DNA of 57,802 bases from Cupriavidus sp. IDO (GTDB lineage Bacteria; Pseudomonadota; Gammaproteobacteria; Burkholderiales; Burkholderiaceae), in assembly GCF_000812465.1 (NCBI RefSeq), contig NZ_JWMA01000178.1, positions 1 to 57,802 of the forward strand, given 5' to 3'. How positions within the stretch are numbered: the first letter of the stretch is position 1; the number at the start of each line of letters is the position of its first letter. The translations under genes and the position numbers were made by a program. The notes below the pieces were generated by a model. It saw nothing but the letters and a program-made list of their open reading frames with translations, was not told the DNA's origin and did no database searches. Below, piece after piece: positions 15,784 to 24,332 of this stretch.

Positions 15784-16811
15784 GGTCCTTCTCCTGATGT
15801 TCGGTCCACCGTCATGCCGGCTCGCACCGCGGGCGGGATGGCGCGCTTTGGTACCGGGTCGGCGCCGGGCCTGATGAATTCCACGACCTGCCTGATCACG
15901 TCTGCGTCGTGCAGGATGCGCCGGTGACCGAGCCCTGTCGTAGTCAGCAACCGGGCCCCCGGCCAGGCGCCGGCGATGGCTGCACCGTCTTCCCAGCGCA
16001 CTTCCTTGTCTTGCCGGTCGTGGATGACGAGCGTGGGCGGCACGGCGCGCGTGCGGCCTACCTCCGGCACATTGAAGGCCGACCACGGCATGCCCAGCCA
16101 GCGTTCGCTGTCCCGCTGCATGCGGGCCAGCACGCCCGGGCCGGCGCCCAGCTGCCACGCCAGCGCGGCGCAGGCGGCGTGCATGTCGGCGGGCGGGCCG
16201 ATCATGACCGCCGCCCGGACCGGCAGCCCCTCGCGGATGGCCAGGGCCGTTGCGGCGCCGCCGAGCGAGTGCGAAACCACGGCGTGCACCGGCCCCGCGT
16301 GCCATGCCGCCGCCAGCAGCGAGCGCGACATCTCCAGCACGGAGGTCTGCCCGTTGCCGCGCGCACCGGTGTCCGACGCACCGTGCGACAACGCATCGAA
16401 TGCCACCACGCGCATGCCGGCGGCAAGCAGTCCATGCACGACTGCATGCCACTGCCCGGCATGGCCGCCCCAGCCGTGGGCCAGCAGGACAACCGGGCCT
16501 GCCGTGCCCCAGCGGTAGATACGCACGCGTCGGCTGGCGCCCTGGCCGGTCACCAGCGCCCAGTCGCTACGCGCGCGGTCCAGCAGGTGCAGCGCGGAGG
16601 ATGTCGCGGGACCGCGGGGCGGGGAGAACCACGCGCGCTCCAGCGCGCGCGCCGCGCCGGCCGGGTAGATCAGGCTGCCAGCCTGCCAGCGCAGGCGTTG
16701 CCATGCCGCGACGGCACGCCGCAGCGGTCCGGCGGAAGGTGTGGGCCGGGCAGGCCGGGAGGAAGAAGCCGAAGCGGGAGAAAGCACTTGCGTCACGACG
16801 TACACCTCCAA
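15759..16811 (-). CDS. Alpha/beta hydrolase
   Basis: A 350-residue serine hydrolase. An Ala/Pro/Arg-rich N-terminus precedes the fold. VVLLAHGWGGHAGQW is the oxyanion-hole region, AVVSHSLGGAATAL the nucleophile elbow (serine in SHSLGG), VIHDRQDKEV carries the acid and TTGLGHRRIL the catalytic His. All triad residues are present. The last 25 bases overlap the DUF2917 gene. A TetR-type operator lies 65 bases upstream of the start and matches the one before the TetR gene, so repression by that TetR is likely. Substrate unknown. Confidence 0.88.
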   Translation of the reverse strand: MEVYVVTQVLSPASASSSRPARPTPSAGPLRRAVAAWQRLRWQAGSLIYPAGAARALERAWFSPPRGPATSSALHLLDRARSDWALVTGQGASRRVRIYRWGTAGPVVLLAHGWGGHAGQWHAVVHGLLAAGMRVVAFDALSHGASDTGARGNGQTSVLEMSRSLLAAAWHAGPVHAVVSHSLGGAATALAIREGLPVRAAVMIGPPADMHAACAALAWQLGAGPGVLARMQRDSERWLGMPWSAFNVPEVGRTRAVPPTLVIHDRQDKEVRWEDGAAIAGAWPGARLLTTTGLGHRRILHDADVIRQVVEFIRPGADPVPKRAIPPAVRAGMTVDRTSGEGPCFSSATT

Positions 16812-16875
16812 CTGATGACGCGCGGATCGTCGGCGGCCTCGGTGGAGGTCTTGCCCGCGCTGATTTTTTTTAGAG

Positions 16876-16891
16876 ACCGACCAGTCGTGCT
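16876..16891. promoter_or_regulatory. Candidate TetR operator upstream of the hydrolase
   Basis: ACCGACCAGTCGTGCT. Its reverse complement, AGCACGACTGGTCGGT, matches 17588-17603 (AGCACGACCGGTCGGT) at 15 of 16 positions. It is a near-palindrome centred on GACCAGTC, the type bound by TetR dimers. Confidence 0.7.
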
Positions 16892-16957
16892 TTTTGTGGG
16901 TTAAAAAGCCGACAGAAGATCTGTCCTGCCGCGTGAACGCCCACTGGGCGCAGCCGG

Positions 16958-17575
16958 TTACGCCTGCGTGCGGCTGGCGCTGTTCCTGGCCAGGGCACGC
17001 TCGACCAGTGCCGCGAACGCCCGGCGCGCCATCGCCTCCGCATCGTCGCGGCCCAGCAGTTTGAACGACTGCTGGAACGACATGCCGATGCCCACCATAT
17101 CGAAGGCGAACTGCCGCGGGTCCAGGTCCGCCGCGAACTCGCCCTCGTCGATGGTGTCGCCGGCGACCCTGGCAATGCTGCTGTGCCAGTCCTTCAGCGA
17201 TTGCACGACGAGATCGCGGATCGAGCCCGGCTTGTCGCGATATTCCTGGCTCAGCGCCATGAACAGGCAGCGCCCCTTGGTAACCGTGCCGCCCAGCCAG
17301 TTCAGGTAGCCGTCGAACAATGCCTGCAGACGCGGCAGGCCGCGCGGCTGGCGCATCGCCGGCCGGACCACGATCTCCGCGAAGCGTTCCACCGCCAGTT
17401 CGAGGACGGCGTGCTGCAGCGCCTCCTTCGACTTGAAGTGCGCGTACAGCCCGCTCTTGGACATATTGGTGTCGGCCGCCAGCGTCGCGAGCGACAACTG
17501 TTCAAAGCCGACCTTGGTCGCGCTGTCCAACGCCTGTTCGATGATTGCGGTGCGGGTGAGCTGGCCTTTTTGCAT
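16958..17575 (-). CDS. TetR-family regulator
   Basis: A 205-residue repressor. The N-terminal HTH has TRTAIIEQALDSATKVGFEQ and LATLAADTNMSKSGLYAHFKS followed by KEALQHAVLE, the TetR signature. The C-terminal ligand domain resembles the TetR_C branch with FKLLGRDDAEAMARRAFAAL. ATG 17575 (MQKGQLTR) is preferred over the longer open frame to 17644 because the upstream region contains the operator at 17588-17603. It likely represses itself and the hydrolase/DUF2917 pair immediately downstream on the same strand. Confidence 0.9.
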   Translation of the reverse strand: MQKGQLTRTAIIEQALDSATKVGFEQLSLATLAADTNMSKSGLYAHFKSKEALQHAVLELAVERFAEIVVRPAMRQPRGLPRLQALFDGYLNWLGGTVTKGRCLFMALSQEYRDKPGSIRDLVVQSLKDWHSSIARVAGDTIDEGEFAADLDPRQFAFDMVGIGMSFQQSFKLLGRDDAEAMARRAFAALVERALARNSASRTQA

Positions 17576-17587
17576 GGGCTGAAGAAT

Positions 17588-17603
17588 AGCACGACCGGTC
17601 GGT
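17588..17603. promoter_or_regulatory. Candidate TetR autoregulatory operator
   Basis: AGCACGACCGGTCGGT, with perfect palindromic core CGACCGGTCG, sits 12 bases upstream of the chosen TetR start codon. It is the partner of the site at 16876-16891. Confidence 0.7.
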
Positions 17604-17867
17604 TTGTCAACATAAAGCGAATAAGCGGCCGCGCGCACATTCATGTGCAGATTGCGTCAACCTAATCGCAATCTTCTCGTTAGAATCAGGGCGGAGTAAG
17701 GTTGTTGTGCGGTATCCGGCCTTTTGACATGGGTCTGCGAGGTCGAATATCGCCGTCATAAGAAATCTGCACAAAGTGTTTCGGCAATTACATACGGAAC
17801 GCTTTGCGTGCTCTATACTCGAATGCACGTCCGCGCACTTTTTTTTCACTGGTGACTGGAGACCGAC

Positions 17868-18248
17868 ATGAACAGTACAGCCGTGCCAAGAGGCGCTAGC
17901 GAACCGTTCCGGCAACTGCGGGCGTTGCGTCGAGCGCGCAAGCTCAAGCAGGAGGACGTCGCCCGAAAGGCGGGAATTTCGCGGGAGGCATACCTGCGGG
18001 CGGAGTCGGGTCAGGCCGATCCCCGCATGTCCACATTCCTTGCCGCATGTGAAGCCCTTGGGCTTGAAGTCGTCCTGGCACCGCAGCACCTTGCCGCCGA
18101 CGTAAACGCATTTATCGCCAGCCGCAACGGCGGCGTCACGGCAGCATCGATGGCAGGCCAGCCGGCCGCCGCGAGCCAGCCGGCGCCCGCCGCACCTGCC
18201 GCCGGAGGCTTTGGCTCCGGCACAGGCGAAGGCCACAAGCCGGTCTGA
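17868..18248 (+). CDS. Xre-family helix-turn-helix protein
   Basis: A 126-residue protein. Residues about 14-70 form an Xre/Cro HTH: FRQLRALRRARKLKQEDVAR, KAGISREAYLRAESGQADPR and TFLAACEALGLEVVLAP. The C-terminal third is a low-complexity Ala/Pro/Gly tail. The start follows GGAGACCGAC. The 200 bases upstream hold no other gene. It stands alone between the TetR gene and the homogentisate operon, with no adjacent toxin gene. Confidence 0.85.
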   Translation: MNSTAVPRGASEPFRQLRALRRARKLKQEDVARKAGISREAYLRAESGQADPRMSTFLAACEALGLEVVLAPQHLAADVNAFIASRNGGVTAASMAGQPAAASQPAPAAPAAGGFGSGTGEGHKPV

Positions 18249-18634
18249 CGAGACTGACTGCCTGACCGGCCACGTTCCAGACGGGCCGGCGCAGACAGCC
18301 GGGAGCCAGGCCAACAGTACCGCAACCGGCGCGGTGTCGTGCGCACCGCGCCGGTTGGTGTCGTCCTGACGCTGCGTGGCGGGAATGCTGCTCCGCCGAC
18401 GTAGTGCGGTCTGCCGCGCCCGTGGCGACCGCGGCACATCCTTTCCCTTCTTTTCCGTTTTTCCGCGAATTCCCATGTTCCGCGTGTGAACGCGCGTGCA
18501 GTGGGCCGCGTTCGCCCGTCTCCCTTTTCCTTCGCCTTTCCGCTTGTCCCGGCCTACAACGTCTGTGACGCAAGGCGCTCGCCTGTTGTCAGCGGTTTGA
18601 CACGTCCGGACTTGATGATTACGATATGGTAAAT
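18249..18634. other. Intergenic stretch, no gene seen
   Basis: Nearly 390 bases without a supported gene. A long minus-strand frame crosses it but has biased, low-complexity arginine-rich sequence and no domain. The plus strand around 18430-18550 is pyrimidine-rich. The 3' part leads into the AT-rich promoter region of the homogentisate operon. Confidence 0.4.
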
Positions 18635-18655
18635 GAATTACGTATTCCGTAATTC
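18635..18655. promoter_or_regulatory. Inverted repeat upstream of the homogentisate operon
   Basis: GAATTACG and CGTAATTC are exact 8-base inverted arms around TATTC, in an AT-rich segment 47 bases before the MBL gene start. Position and symmetry suit a repressor site for the operon. The regulator is not encoded immediately beside it. Confidence 0.6.
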
Positions 18656-18701
18656 TTTGCGACTGAGTAGTGATGACGACAAGAATGTGAGGAGCAACCC
18701 C

Positions 18702-19661
18702 ATGGCAAAGGCTTTTGCATCGCAGGCCGACCTGCAGGAAAAGCAGGTGACCTTTACCCGGTTGTCAGAGAACGCCTACGCATACACGACCGAAGGGGAT
18801 CCCAATTCCGGCGTGATCATCGGCGATGACAGCGTGCTGATCGTCGATACCACCGCCACCCCGGCGATGGCGCAGGACCTGATTGCCCGCATTCGCAGCG
18901 TGACCGACAAGCCGATCCGGCATGTGGTGCTGTCGCACTATCACGCGGTGCGCGTGCTGGGCGCTTCGGCCTATTTCGCCGAGGGCGCGCAGAACGTGAT
19001 CGCCAGCCGCGGCACCTACGAAATGATCGCCGAGCGCGGCGAGGCCGACATGAAGTCCGAGATCGAACGCTTTCCGCGCCTGTTTGCCGGCGTCGAGACC
19101 GTGCCCGGGCTGACCTGGCCGAACCTGGTCTTCGAGCGCGAGCTGACGCTGTTCCTCGGCAAGCTGGAGGTGAAGATCCTCCATCCCGGCCCCGGCCATA
19201 CCAAGGGCGACACCGTGGTGTGGATTCCGTCGCAGCGCATCCTGTTTTCCGGTGACCTGGTCGAGTACGACGCTGCCTGCTATTGCGGCGATGCGCAGCT
19301 CGAAGAGTGGCCCGCCACGCTCGATGCCCTGCGCGCGCTCAAACCGCTTGCGCTGGTGCCCGGCCGCGGCCCGGCCCTGGTCACGCCGGAAGACGTCGAC
19401 AAGGGGCTGGACTACACCCGCGACTTCGTCAGCACACTGCTGCGTCGGGGCAAGGAGGCCGTGGCGCAGAAGCTGGACCTGAAGGGTGCGATGGCCCACA
19501 CCCGCGCCGCCATGGACGAAAAGTTCGGCCACGTTTTCATCTACGAGCACTGCCTGCCGTTCGACGTGACCCGCGCCTACGACGAGGCCAGCGGCATCAA
19601 GCACCCGCGCATCTGGACCGCCGAGCGCGACAAGGAGATGTGGGCGGCGCTGCAGGACTGA
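18702..19661 (+). CDS. Metallo-beta-lactamase-fold protein with altered metal motif
   Basis: A 319-residue MBL-fold protein, first in the mha/hmg operon. The usual HxHxDH is HYHAVR (residues 79-84): both histidines remain, but Asp and the third His are Val83 and Arg84. The later ligands look intact (HPGPGHTKGD, LFSGDLVEYD). So the fold is clear while the two-metal site is incomplete; a single-metal or non-hydrolytic role is possible. ATG 18702 follows GAGGAGCAAC; an in-frame ATG at 18633 would place the operator inside the gene. A role in aromatic catabolism is inferred only from context. Confidence 0.88.
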   Translation: MAKAFASQADLQEKQVTFTRLSENAYAYTTEGDPNSGVIIGDDSVLIVDTTATPAMAQDLIARIRSVTDKPIRHVVLSHYHAVRVLGASAYFAEGAQNVIASRGTYEMIAERGEADMKSEIERFPRLFAGVETVPGLTWPNLVFERELTLFLGKLEVKILHPGPGHTKGDTVVWIPSQRILFSGDLVEYDAACYCGDAQLEEWPATLDALRALKPLALVPGRGPALVTPEDVDKGLDYTRDFVSTLLRRGKEAVAQKLDLKGAMAHTRAAMDEKFGHVFIYEHCLPFDVTRAYDEASGIKHPRIWTAERDKEMWAALQD

Positions 19662-19715
19662 AGCGCGCGCCAGCCCCGGCGCCAATGCAGCGCCGGGCGG
19701 CATGACGGAGACATC

Positions 19716-21407
19716 GTGGAAACCAGCTACCAGACTCGCACCTTCGCGTACCAGCCCTGCGCCGAGCAACGCTCGCCGCAGGCCGGGGGCGAGGCGCGCG
19801 CCGTGCACCCCGTGGTGGTAGTCGGCGCGGGTCCGGTCGGGCTGGCCGCGGCCATCGACCTCGCGCAGCGCGGCACGCCGGTCGTGCTGATCGACGACGA
19901 CTGCACGCTGGCCACCGGCTCGCGCGCGATCTGCTTCGCCAAGCGCACGCTCGACATCCTCGACCGCCTCAGCTGCGGCGACCGTATCGTCGACAAAGGC
20001 GTGAGCTGGCACGTGGGCAAGGTGTTCTTCAACGATGCGCAGGTCTACAGCTTCGACCTGCTGCCCGAAAGCGGCCATCGCCGCCCGGCCTTCATCAATC
20101 TCCAGCAGTACTACCTGGAAGGCTATCTGGTCGACCGGGCCGCCGAACTGCCCGCCATCGACCTGCGCTGGAAGCATCGCCTGGCCGGGTTGTCGCAGGA
20201 TGCGGACGGTGTGACGCTGACCGTGGAAACCCCCGACGGCGGCTATGCACTGCGCGCCCGCTATGTGATTGCAGCCGACGGCGCCCACAGCTCGGTGCGC
20301 CAGCTGATGGGCCTGGAGACCAAGGGCCGGGTGTTCCGCGACCGCTTCCTGATTGCCGACGTGAGGATGTCGGCGCCTTTCCCCAGCGAACGCTGGTTCT
20401 GGTTCGATCCGCCGTTCAACCGCAACCAGTCCGCGCTGCTGCATCGCCAGCCCGACAACGTCTGGCGCATCGATTTCCAGCTCGGCTGGGACGCCGATCC
20501 CGATCTCGAGAAGCAGCCCGAGCGCGTGATGCCGCGCATCCGCGCCATGCTCGGCAACGATGTCGATGTTTCGCTGGAGTGGGTCAGCGTGTACACGTTC
20601 TGCTGCCAGCGCATGGACCGCTTCCGTCACGGGCGCGTGCTGTTTGCCGGCGACGCCGCGCATCGTGTCTCGCCGTTTGGCGCACGTGGCGCCAACAGCG
20701 GCGTGCAGGATGCCGAGAACCTGGCGTGGAAGCTCGATCTCGTGCTGGCCGGCAAGGCGGGCGACGCGTTGCTCGACACCTACGCCAGTGAACGCGAAGC
20801 GGCCGCCGACGAGAACATCCGCCATTCCACGCGCTCCACCGATTTCATTACGCCCAAGAGCGCGGTCAGCCGCACATTCCGCGATGCGGTGCTGCGGCTG
20901 GCGCGCCGCCATGCCTTTGCGCGGCAACTGGTCAACAGCGGACGGCTGTCGCTGCCCTCCGTGCTGGCTGATTCGCCGCTCAACACGCCCGATGCGGATG
21001 ACTTTGCCGGCGTCATGGTGCCGGGCGCCGCTTGCGCGGATGCACCGGTGACCGGCGGGCCGTCCGCGCAGTCGGGCTGGCTGCTGGGGCATCTCGGCGG
21101 CGGCTTCACGTTGATGATGTTCAGCGATGACGGCAATGTTCCGGCCGATGCCCTCGCGATGGGGCCGGTCCCGTTGACCGTCGTCTGCGTCGTGCCGCCA
21201 GGACGGAGCGCCACGTCCGAGACATTCCGCTGCGTGACCGACGCCGAAGGGCTGGCGGCACGCCGCTACGACGCCCGGCCCGGCACCTGCTACCTGCTGC
21301 GCCCGGATCAGCATGTCTGCGCCCGCTGGCGCGCGTTTTCCGCCGCGGCCGTACGCGCGGCGCTGCTGCGCGCCTTGTGCATCGAGGAGGCAAGGCAATG
21401 CCACTGA
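19716..21407 (+). CDS. mhaA: FAD-dependent aromatic hydroxylase, MhaA-like (3-hydroxyphenylacetate 6-hydroxylase candidate)
   Basis: A 563-residue class A flavin monooxygenase. The FAD GxGxxG is VVVGAGPVGLAAAIDLAQRG (about 34-53), YVIAADGAHSSVRQLMGL is the DG motif, and GRVLFAGDAAHRVSPFGARG is the GD motif. A C-terminal thioredoxin-like tail is typical of this branch. Start is GTG 19716 after ACGGAGACATC. With homogentisate dioxygenase and fumarylacetoacetase directly downstream and a small DUF2783 partner overlapping its end, the best guess is the flavoprotein of the 3-hydroxyphenylacetate 6-hydroxylase that makes homogentisate. 3-(3-hydroxyphenyl)propionate hydroxylase is a close alternative by sequence alone. 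Confidence 0.8.
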   Translation: METSYQTRTFAYQPCAEQRSPQAGGEARAVHPVVVVGAGPVGLAAAIDLAQRGTPVVLIDDDCTLATGSRAICFAKRTLDILDRLSCGDRIVDKGVSWHVGKVFFNDAQVYSFDLLPESGHRRPAFINLQQYYLEGYLVDRAAELPAIDLRWKHRLAGLSQDADGVTLTVETPDGGYALRARYVIAADGAHSSVRQLMGLETKGRVFRDRFLIADVRMSAPFPSERWFWFDPPFNRNQSALLHRQPDNVWRIDFQLGWDADPDLEKQPERVMPRIRAMLGNDVDVSLEWVSVYTFCCQRMDRFRHGRVLFAGDAAHRVSPFGARGANSGVQDAENLAWKLDLVLAGKAGDALLDTYASEREAAADENIRHSTRSTDFITPKSAVSRTFRDAVLRLARRHAFARQLVNSGRLSLPSVLADSPLNTPDADDFAGVMVPGAACADAPVTGGPSAQSGWLLGHLGGGFTLMMFSDDGNVPADALAMGPVPLTVVCVVPPGRSATSETFRCVTDAEGLAARRYDARPGTCYLLRPDQHVCARWRAFSAAAVRAALLRALCIEEARQCH

Positions 21408-21613
21408 TCACCGATTCCAATCTCGCCCGGCCGGACGATTTCTACGAGGCGCTGATCGACATGCATCGCGATCTGACCGATGCGCAGAGCCAGTCCGCCA
21501 ACGCGCAGCTGATCCTGCTGCTGGCCAACCACATCGGCGATCTCGCAATCCTGCGGGAAGCCATGGATCTTGCGCGCGAAGGCGTGCTCGACATCGCGCC
21601 CCCGACGCCATAG
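21398..21613 (+). CDS. mhaB: DUF2783 small partner of the flavin hydroxylase, MhaB-like
   Basis: A 71-residue protein with an acidic, helical sequence (DFYEALIDMHRDLTDAQSQS, NAQLILLLANHIGD) matching DUF2783, found beside MhaA-type hydroxylases. In Pseudomonas putida U the corresponding small protein MhaB is a coupling factor for MhaA. The gene starts 10 bases inside the 3' end of mhaA with GAGGAGG upstream, so it is translationally coupled to it. Its small size makes it easy to miss; overlap and context support it strongly. Confidence 0.82.
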   Translation: MPLITDSNLARPDDFYEALIDMHRDLTDAQSQSANAQLILLLANHIGDLAILREAMDLAREGVLDIAPPTP

Positions 21614-21661
21614 CCAATCCGACCGAACCACCGCCACTGCCATCCCGATCCCGACGACACC

Positions 21662-22981
21662 ATGAAACTGACGCATACGCAACTGGCCGACAACGGCTAC
21701 ATGTCTGGCTTTGCCAATGAATTCGCCACTGAAGCGCTGCCCGGTGCGCTGCCCGTCGGGCAGAACTCGCCGCAACGCGCGCCGTACGGCCTCTATGCCG
21801 AGCAGCTGAGCGGCACGGCCTTCACCGCGCCGCGCGCGCACAACCGCCGTTCGTGGCTGTACCGCATTCGCCCGGGCGCAATGCACAAGCCGTTCACGAT
21901 GATCGAGCAGTCGCGCTGGATGAGCCGCTTCGACGAAGTGCCGCCGTCGCCCAACCAGATGCGCTGGAGTCCGCCCGCCATGCCGGCCGCGCCGACCGAT
22001 TTCGTCGACGGCATCGTCACCATGGCCGGCAACGGCGGCCCCGACGCCATGACCGGCTGCGGCATCCACCTGTACCTGGCCAACCGCTCGATGCACGACC
22101 GCTTCTTCTACAACGCCGACGGCGAAATGCTGATCGTGCCGCAGCAGGGTCGCCTGCTGATCGCCACCGAGCTTGGCCGGCTGGAAGTGGAGCCGCAGGA
22201 AATCGTGGTGATCCCGCGCGGCGTGCGCTTCCGCGTGGAGTTGCCCGATGGCGAGGCGCGCGGCTATATCTGCGAGAACTACGGCGCGCTGTTCAAGCTG
22301 CCGGACCTGGGCGTGATTGGCTCCAACGGCCTGGCCAACCCGCGCGACTTCCTCACGCCGATGGCGAGCTATGAAGACCGCGAAGGCAATTTCGAGCTGG
22401 TGGCCAAGTTCCAGGGCAACCTGTGGCGCGCCGAGATCGGCCATTCGCCGCTGGACGTGGTGGCCTGGCACGGCAACTACGCGCCATACAAGTACGACCT
22501 GCGCCACTTCAACACCATCGGCTCGATCAGCTTCGACCATCCGGACCCGTCGATCTTCCTGGTGCTGCAAAGCCCGTCCGACACGCCGGGCGTCGACACC
22601 ATCGACTTCGTCATTTTCGGGCCGCGCTGGCTGGCGATGCAGGACTCGTTCCGCCCGCCCTGGTTCCACCGCAACATCGCCAGCGAGTTCATGGGCCTGA
22701 TCACCGGCGTGTACGACGCCAAGGCCGAGGGTTTCGCCCCGGGCGGCGCCAGCCTGCACAACTGCATGAGTGGCCATGGGCCCGACGCGGAAACGTTCGA
22801 GAAGGCCAGCGCGGCCGATACCTCGCAGCCGCACCATATCGAAAACACCATGGCCTTCATGTTCGAAACCCCGGGCGTGATCCGGCCGACGCCGTATGCG
22901 GCGCAGTCGGCGTCGCTGCAACAGGACTACTACACCTGCTGGCAGGGCCTGAAGAAACACTTCAACCCGAACGCCCGCTGA
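21662..22981 (+). CDS. hmgA: Homogentisate 1,2-dioxygenase
   Basis: A 439-residue enzyme of typical length. GYMSGFANEFATEALPGALP and GQNSPQRAPYGLYAEQLSGT at the N-terminus, RSWLYRIRPG, and FRPPWFHRNIASEFMGLITG with GGASLHNCMSGHGPD near the C-terminus are hallmarks of the iron(II) ring-cleaving dioxygenase. The His/Glu iron ligands sit in the FHRNIASEFMG region. It cleaves homogentisate to maleylacetoacetate. It is followed after 79 bases by fahA. Confidence 0.96.
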   Translation: MKLTHTQLADNGYMSGFANEFATEALPGALPVGQNSPQRAPYGLYAEQLSGTAFTAPRAHNRRSWLYRIRPGAMHKPFTMIEQSRWMSRFDEVPPSPNQMRWSPPAMPAAPTDFVDGIVTMAGNGGPDAMTGCGIHLYLANRSMHDRFFYNADGEMLIVPQQGRLLIATELGRLEVEPQEIVVIPRGVRFRVELPDGEARGYICENYGALFKLPDLGVIGSNGLANPRDFLTPMASYEDREGNFELVAKFQGNLWRAEIGHSPLDVVAWHGNYAPYKYDLRHFNTIGSISFDHPDPSIFLVLQSPSDTPGVDTIDFVIFGPRWLAMQDSFRPPWFHRNIASEFMGLITGVYDAKAEGFAPGGASLHNCMSGHGPDAETFEKASAADTSQPHHIENTMAFMFETPGVIRPTPYAAQSASLQQDYYTCWQGLKKHFNPNAR

Positions 22982-23060
22982 TTCCCACAACTACAACCTG
23001 ACACGGCACGCAACGGCGCTCACAGCGCCGCGTGCCGGGAACATCTTCCGGAGTATCGAC

Positions 23061-24329
23061 ATGACCGCCCCAACCACCAGCTGGATCGATTCGGCCAACG
23101 ACGGCCAGACCCATTTCCCGCTGCAGAACCTGCCGTACGGCGTCTTTTCCCCGAGCGGGCAGGGTCCGCGCGTCGGCGTTGCCATTGGCAACTTCGTGCT
23201 TGACCTCGCCGCGCTCGACGAGGCCGGCCTGCTGCCGGCCGCCGCCAGGGGCACCTTTGCCGGCGCCAGCCTCAACCGGTTCATTGCGCTGGGCAAGCCC
23301 GTGTGGTCCGAAACCCGCAAGCGCCTGACCGCGCTGCTGTCGGGCGCCGACGGCGCGCTGCGCGACAATGACTCGCTGCGCGACGTGGCGCTGGTGCCGA
23401 TGGACTGGGTCAGGCTGCATCTGCCTGTCGAGATTCCGGGCTACACCGATTTCTACTCGTCAAAGGAACATGCCACCAACGTCGGCCGCATGTTCCGCGA
23501 CCCGGAGAATGCGCTGCTGCCGAACTGGCTCGAGATCCCGATCGGCTACAACGGCCGCGCCAGCTCCGTGGTGGTGAGCGGGACCGAACTGCATCGCCCG
23601 AACGGCCAGATCAAGCTGCCCAATGAAGCGCGCCCGATCTTCGGCCCTTGCCGCAAGCTGGATTTCGAACTGGAAGTCGGCTTTATCGTCGGCAGGGAAT
23701 CCGCACTGGGCGAGCCGGTCAGCACCGACGCCGCGCCGGACCATATGTTCGGCATGGTGCTGCTCAATGACTGGAGCGCACGCGATATCCAGCAGTGGGA
23801 ATACGTGCCGCTGGGGCCGTTCAACAGCAAGGGCTTCGGCACCTCGATCTCGCCGTGGGTGGTGACGATGGAAGCGCTGGAGCCGTTCCGCCGGGAGAAC
23901 CCCGTGCAGACGCCGGAGCCGCTGCCGTACCTGCAGCAGCACGGCAAGAATGCCTATGACATCGCGCTGGAAGTGGCGCTGCGTCCGCAGGGCGCCGCTG
24001 CCGCCAGTACCATCTGCCGCACCAACTTCAAGGCGATGTACTGGACCATGGCGCAGCAGCTGGCCCACCACACCGTGTCGGGCTGCAATGTGCGCGTGGG
24101 TGACCTGATGGGCTCAGGCACCATCAGCGGCACCACGCCGGATTCCTACGGCAGCATGCTGGAGCTGACCCGCAACGGCGCCGAGCCGCTAACGCTGGCA
24201 GACGGCAGCCGCCGCGGCTTCCTGGAAGACGGCGACGACGTCATCATGACCGGCTACTGCGAGGGCGACGGCTACCGCGTGGGCTTCGGCCAGGTGTCGG
24301 GCACGATCCTCCCGGCACGCTCGGCCTGA
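23061..24329 (+). CDS. fahA: Fumarylacetoacetase
   Basis: A 422-residue FAH-family hydrolase. The N-terminal domain (FPLQNLPYGVFSPSGQGPRV) and the catalytic domain (YTDFYSSKEHATNVGRMFRD, PIGYNGRASSVVVSGT, RPNGQIK, LLNDWSARDIQQWEYVPLGP, GSGTISGTTPDSYGSMLEL) match fumarylacetoacetase. It splits fumarylacetoacetate into fumarate and acetoacetate. No maleylacetoacetate isomerase gene follows. The stop is only three bases from the convergent stop of the lipid-cluster dehydratase, with no terminator between them. Confidence 0.96.
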   Translation: MTAPTTSWIDSANDGQTHFPLQNLPYGVFSPSGQGPRVGVAIGNFVLDLAALDEAGLLPAAARGTFAGASLNRFIALGKPVWSETRKRLTALLSGADGALRDNDSLRDVALVPMDWVRLHLPVEIPGYTDFYSSKEHATNVGRMFRDPENALLPNWLEIPIGYNGRASSVVVSGTELHRPNGQIKLPNEARPIFGPCRKLDFELEVGFIVGRESALGEPVSTDAAPDHMFGMVLLNDWSARDIQQWEYVPLGPFNSKGFGTSISPWVVTMEALEPFRRENPVQTPEPLPYLQQHGKNAYDIALEVALRPQGAAAASTICRTNFKAMYWTMAQQLAHHTVSGCNVRVGDLMGSGTISGTTPDSYGSMLELTRNGAEPLTLADGSRRGFLEDGDDVIMTGYCEGDGYRVGFGQVSGTILPARSA

Positions 24330-24332
24330 GGC

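Noticed and set aside
18765..21404. An 879-residue open frame on the minus strand
   Set aside because: Antisense to the MBL and hydroxylase genes, which have clear catalytic motifs; composition is that of a shadow frame.
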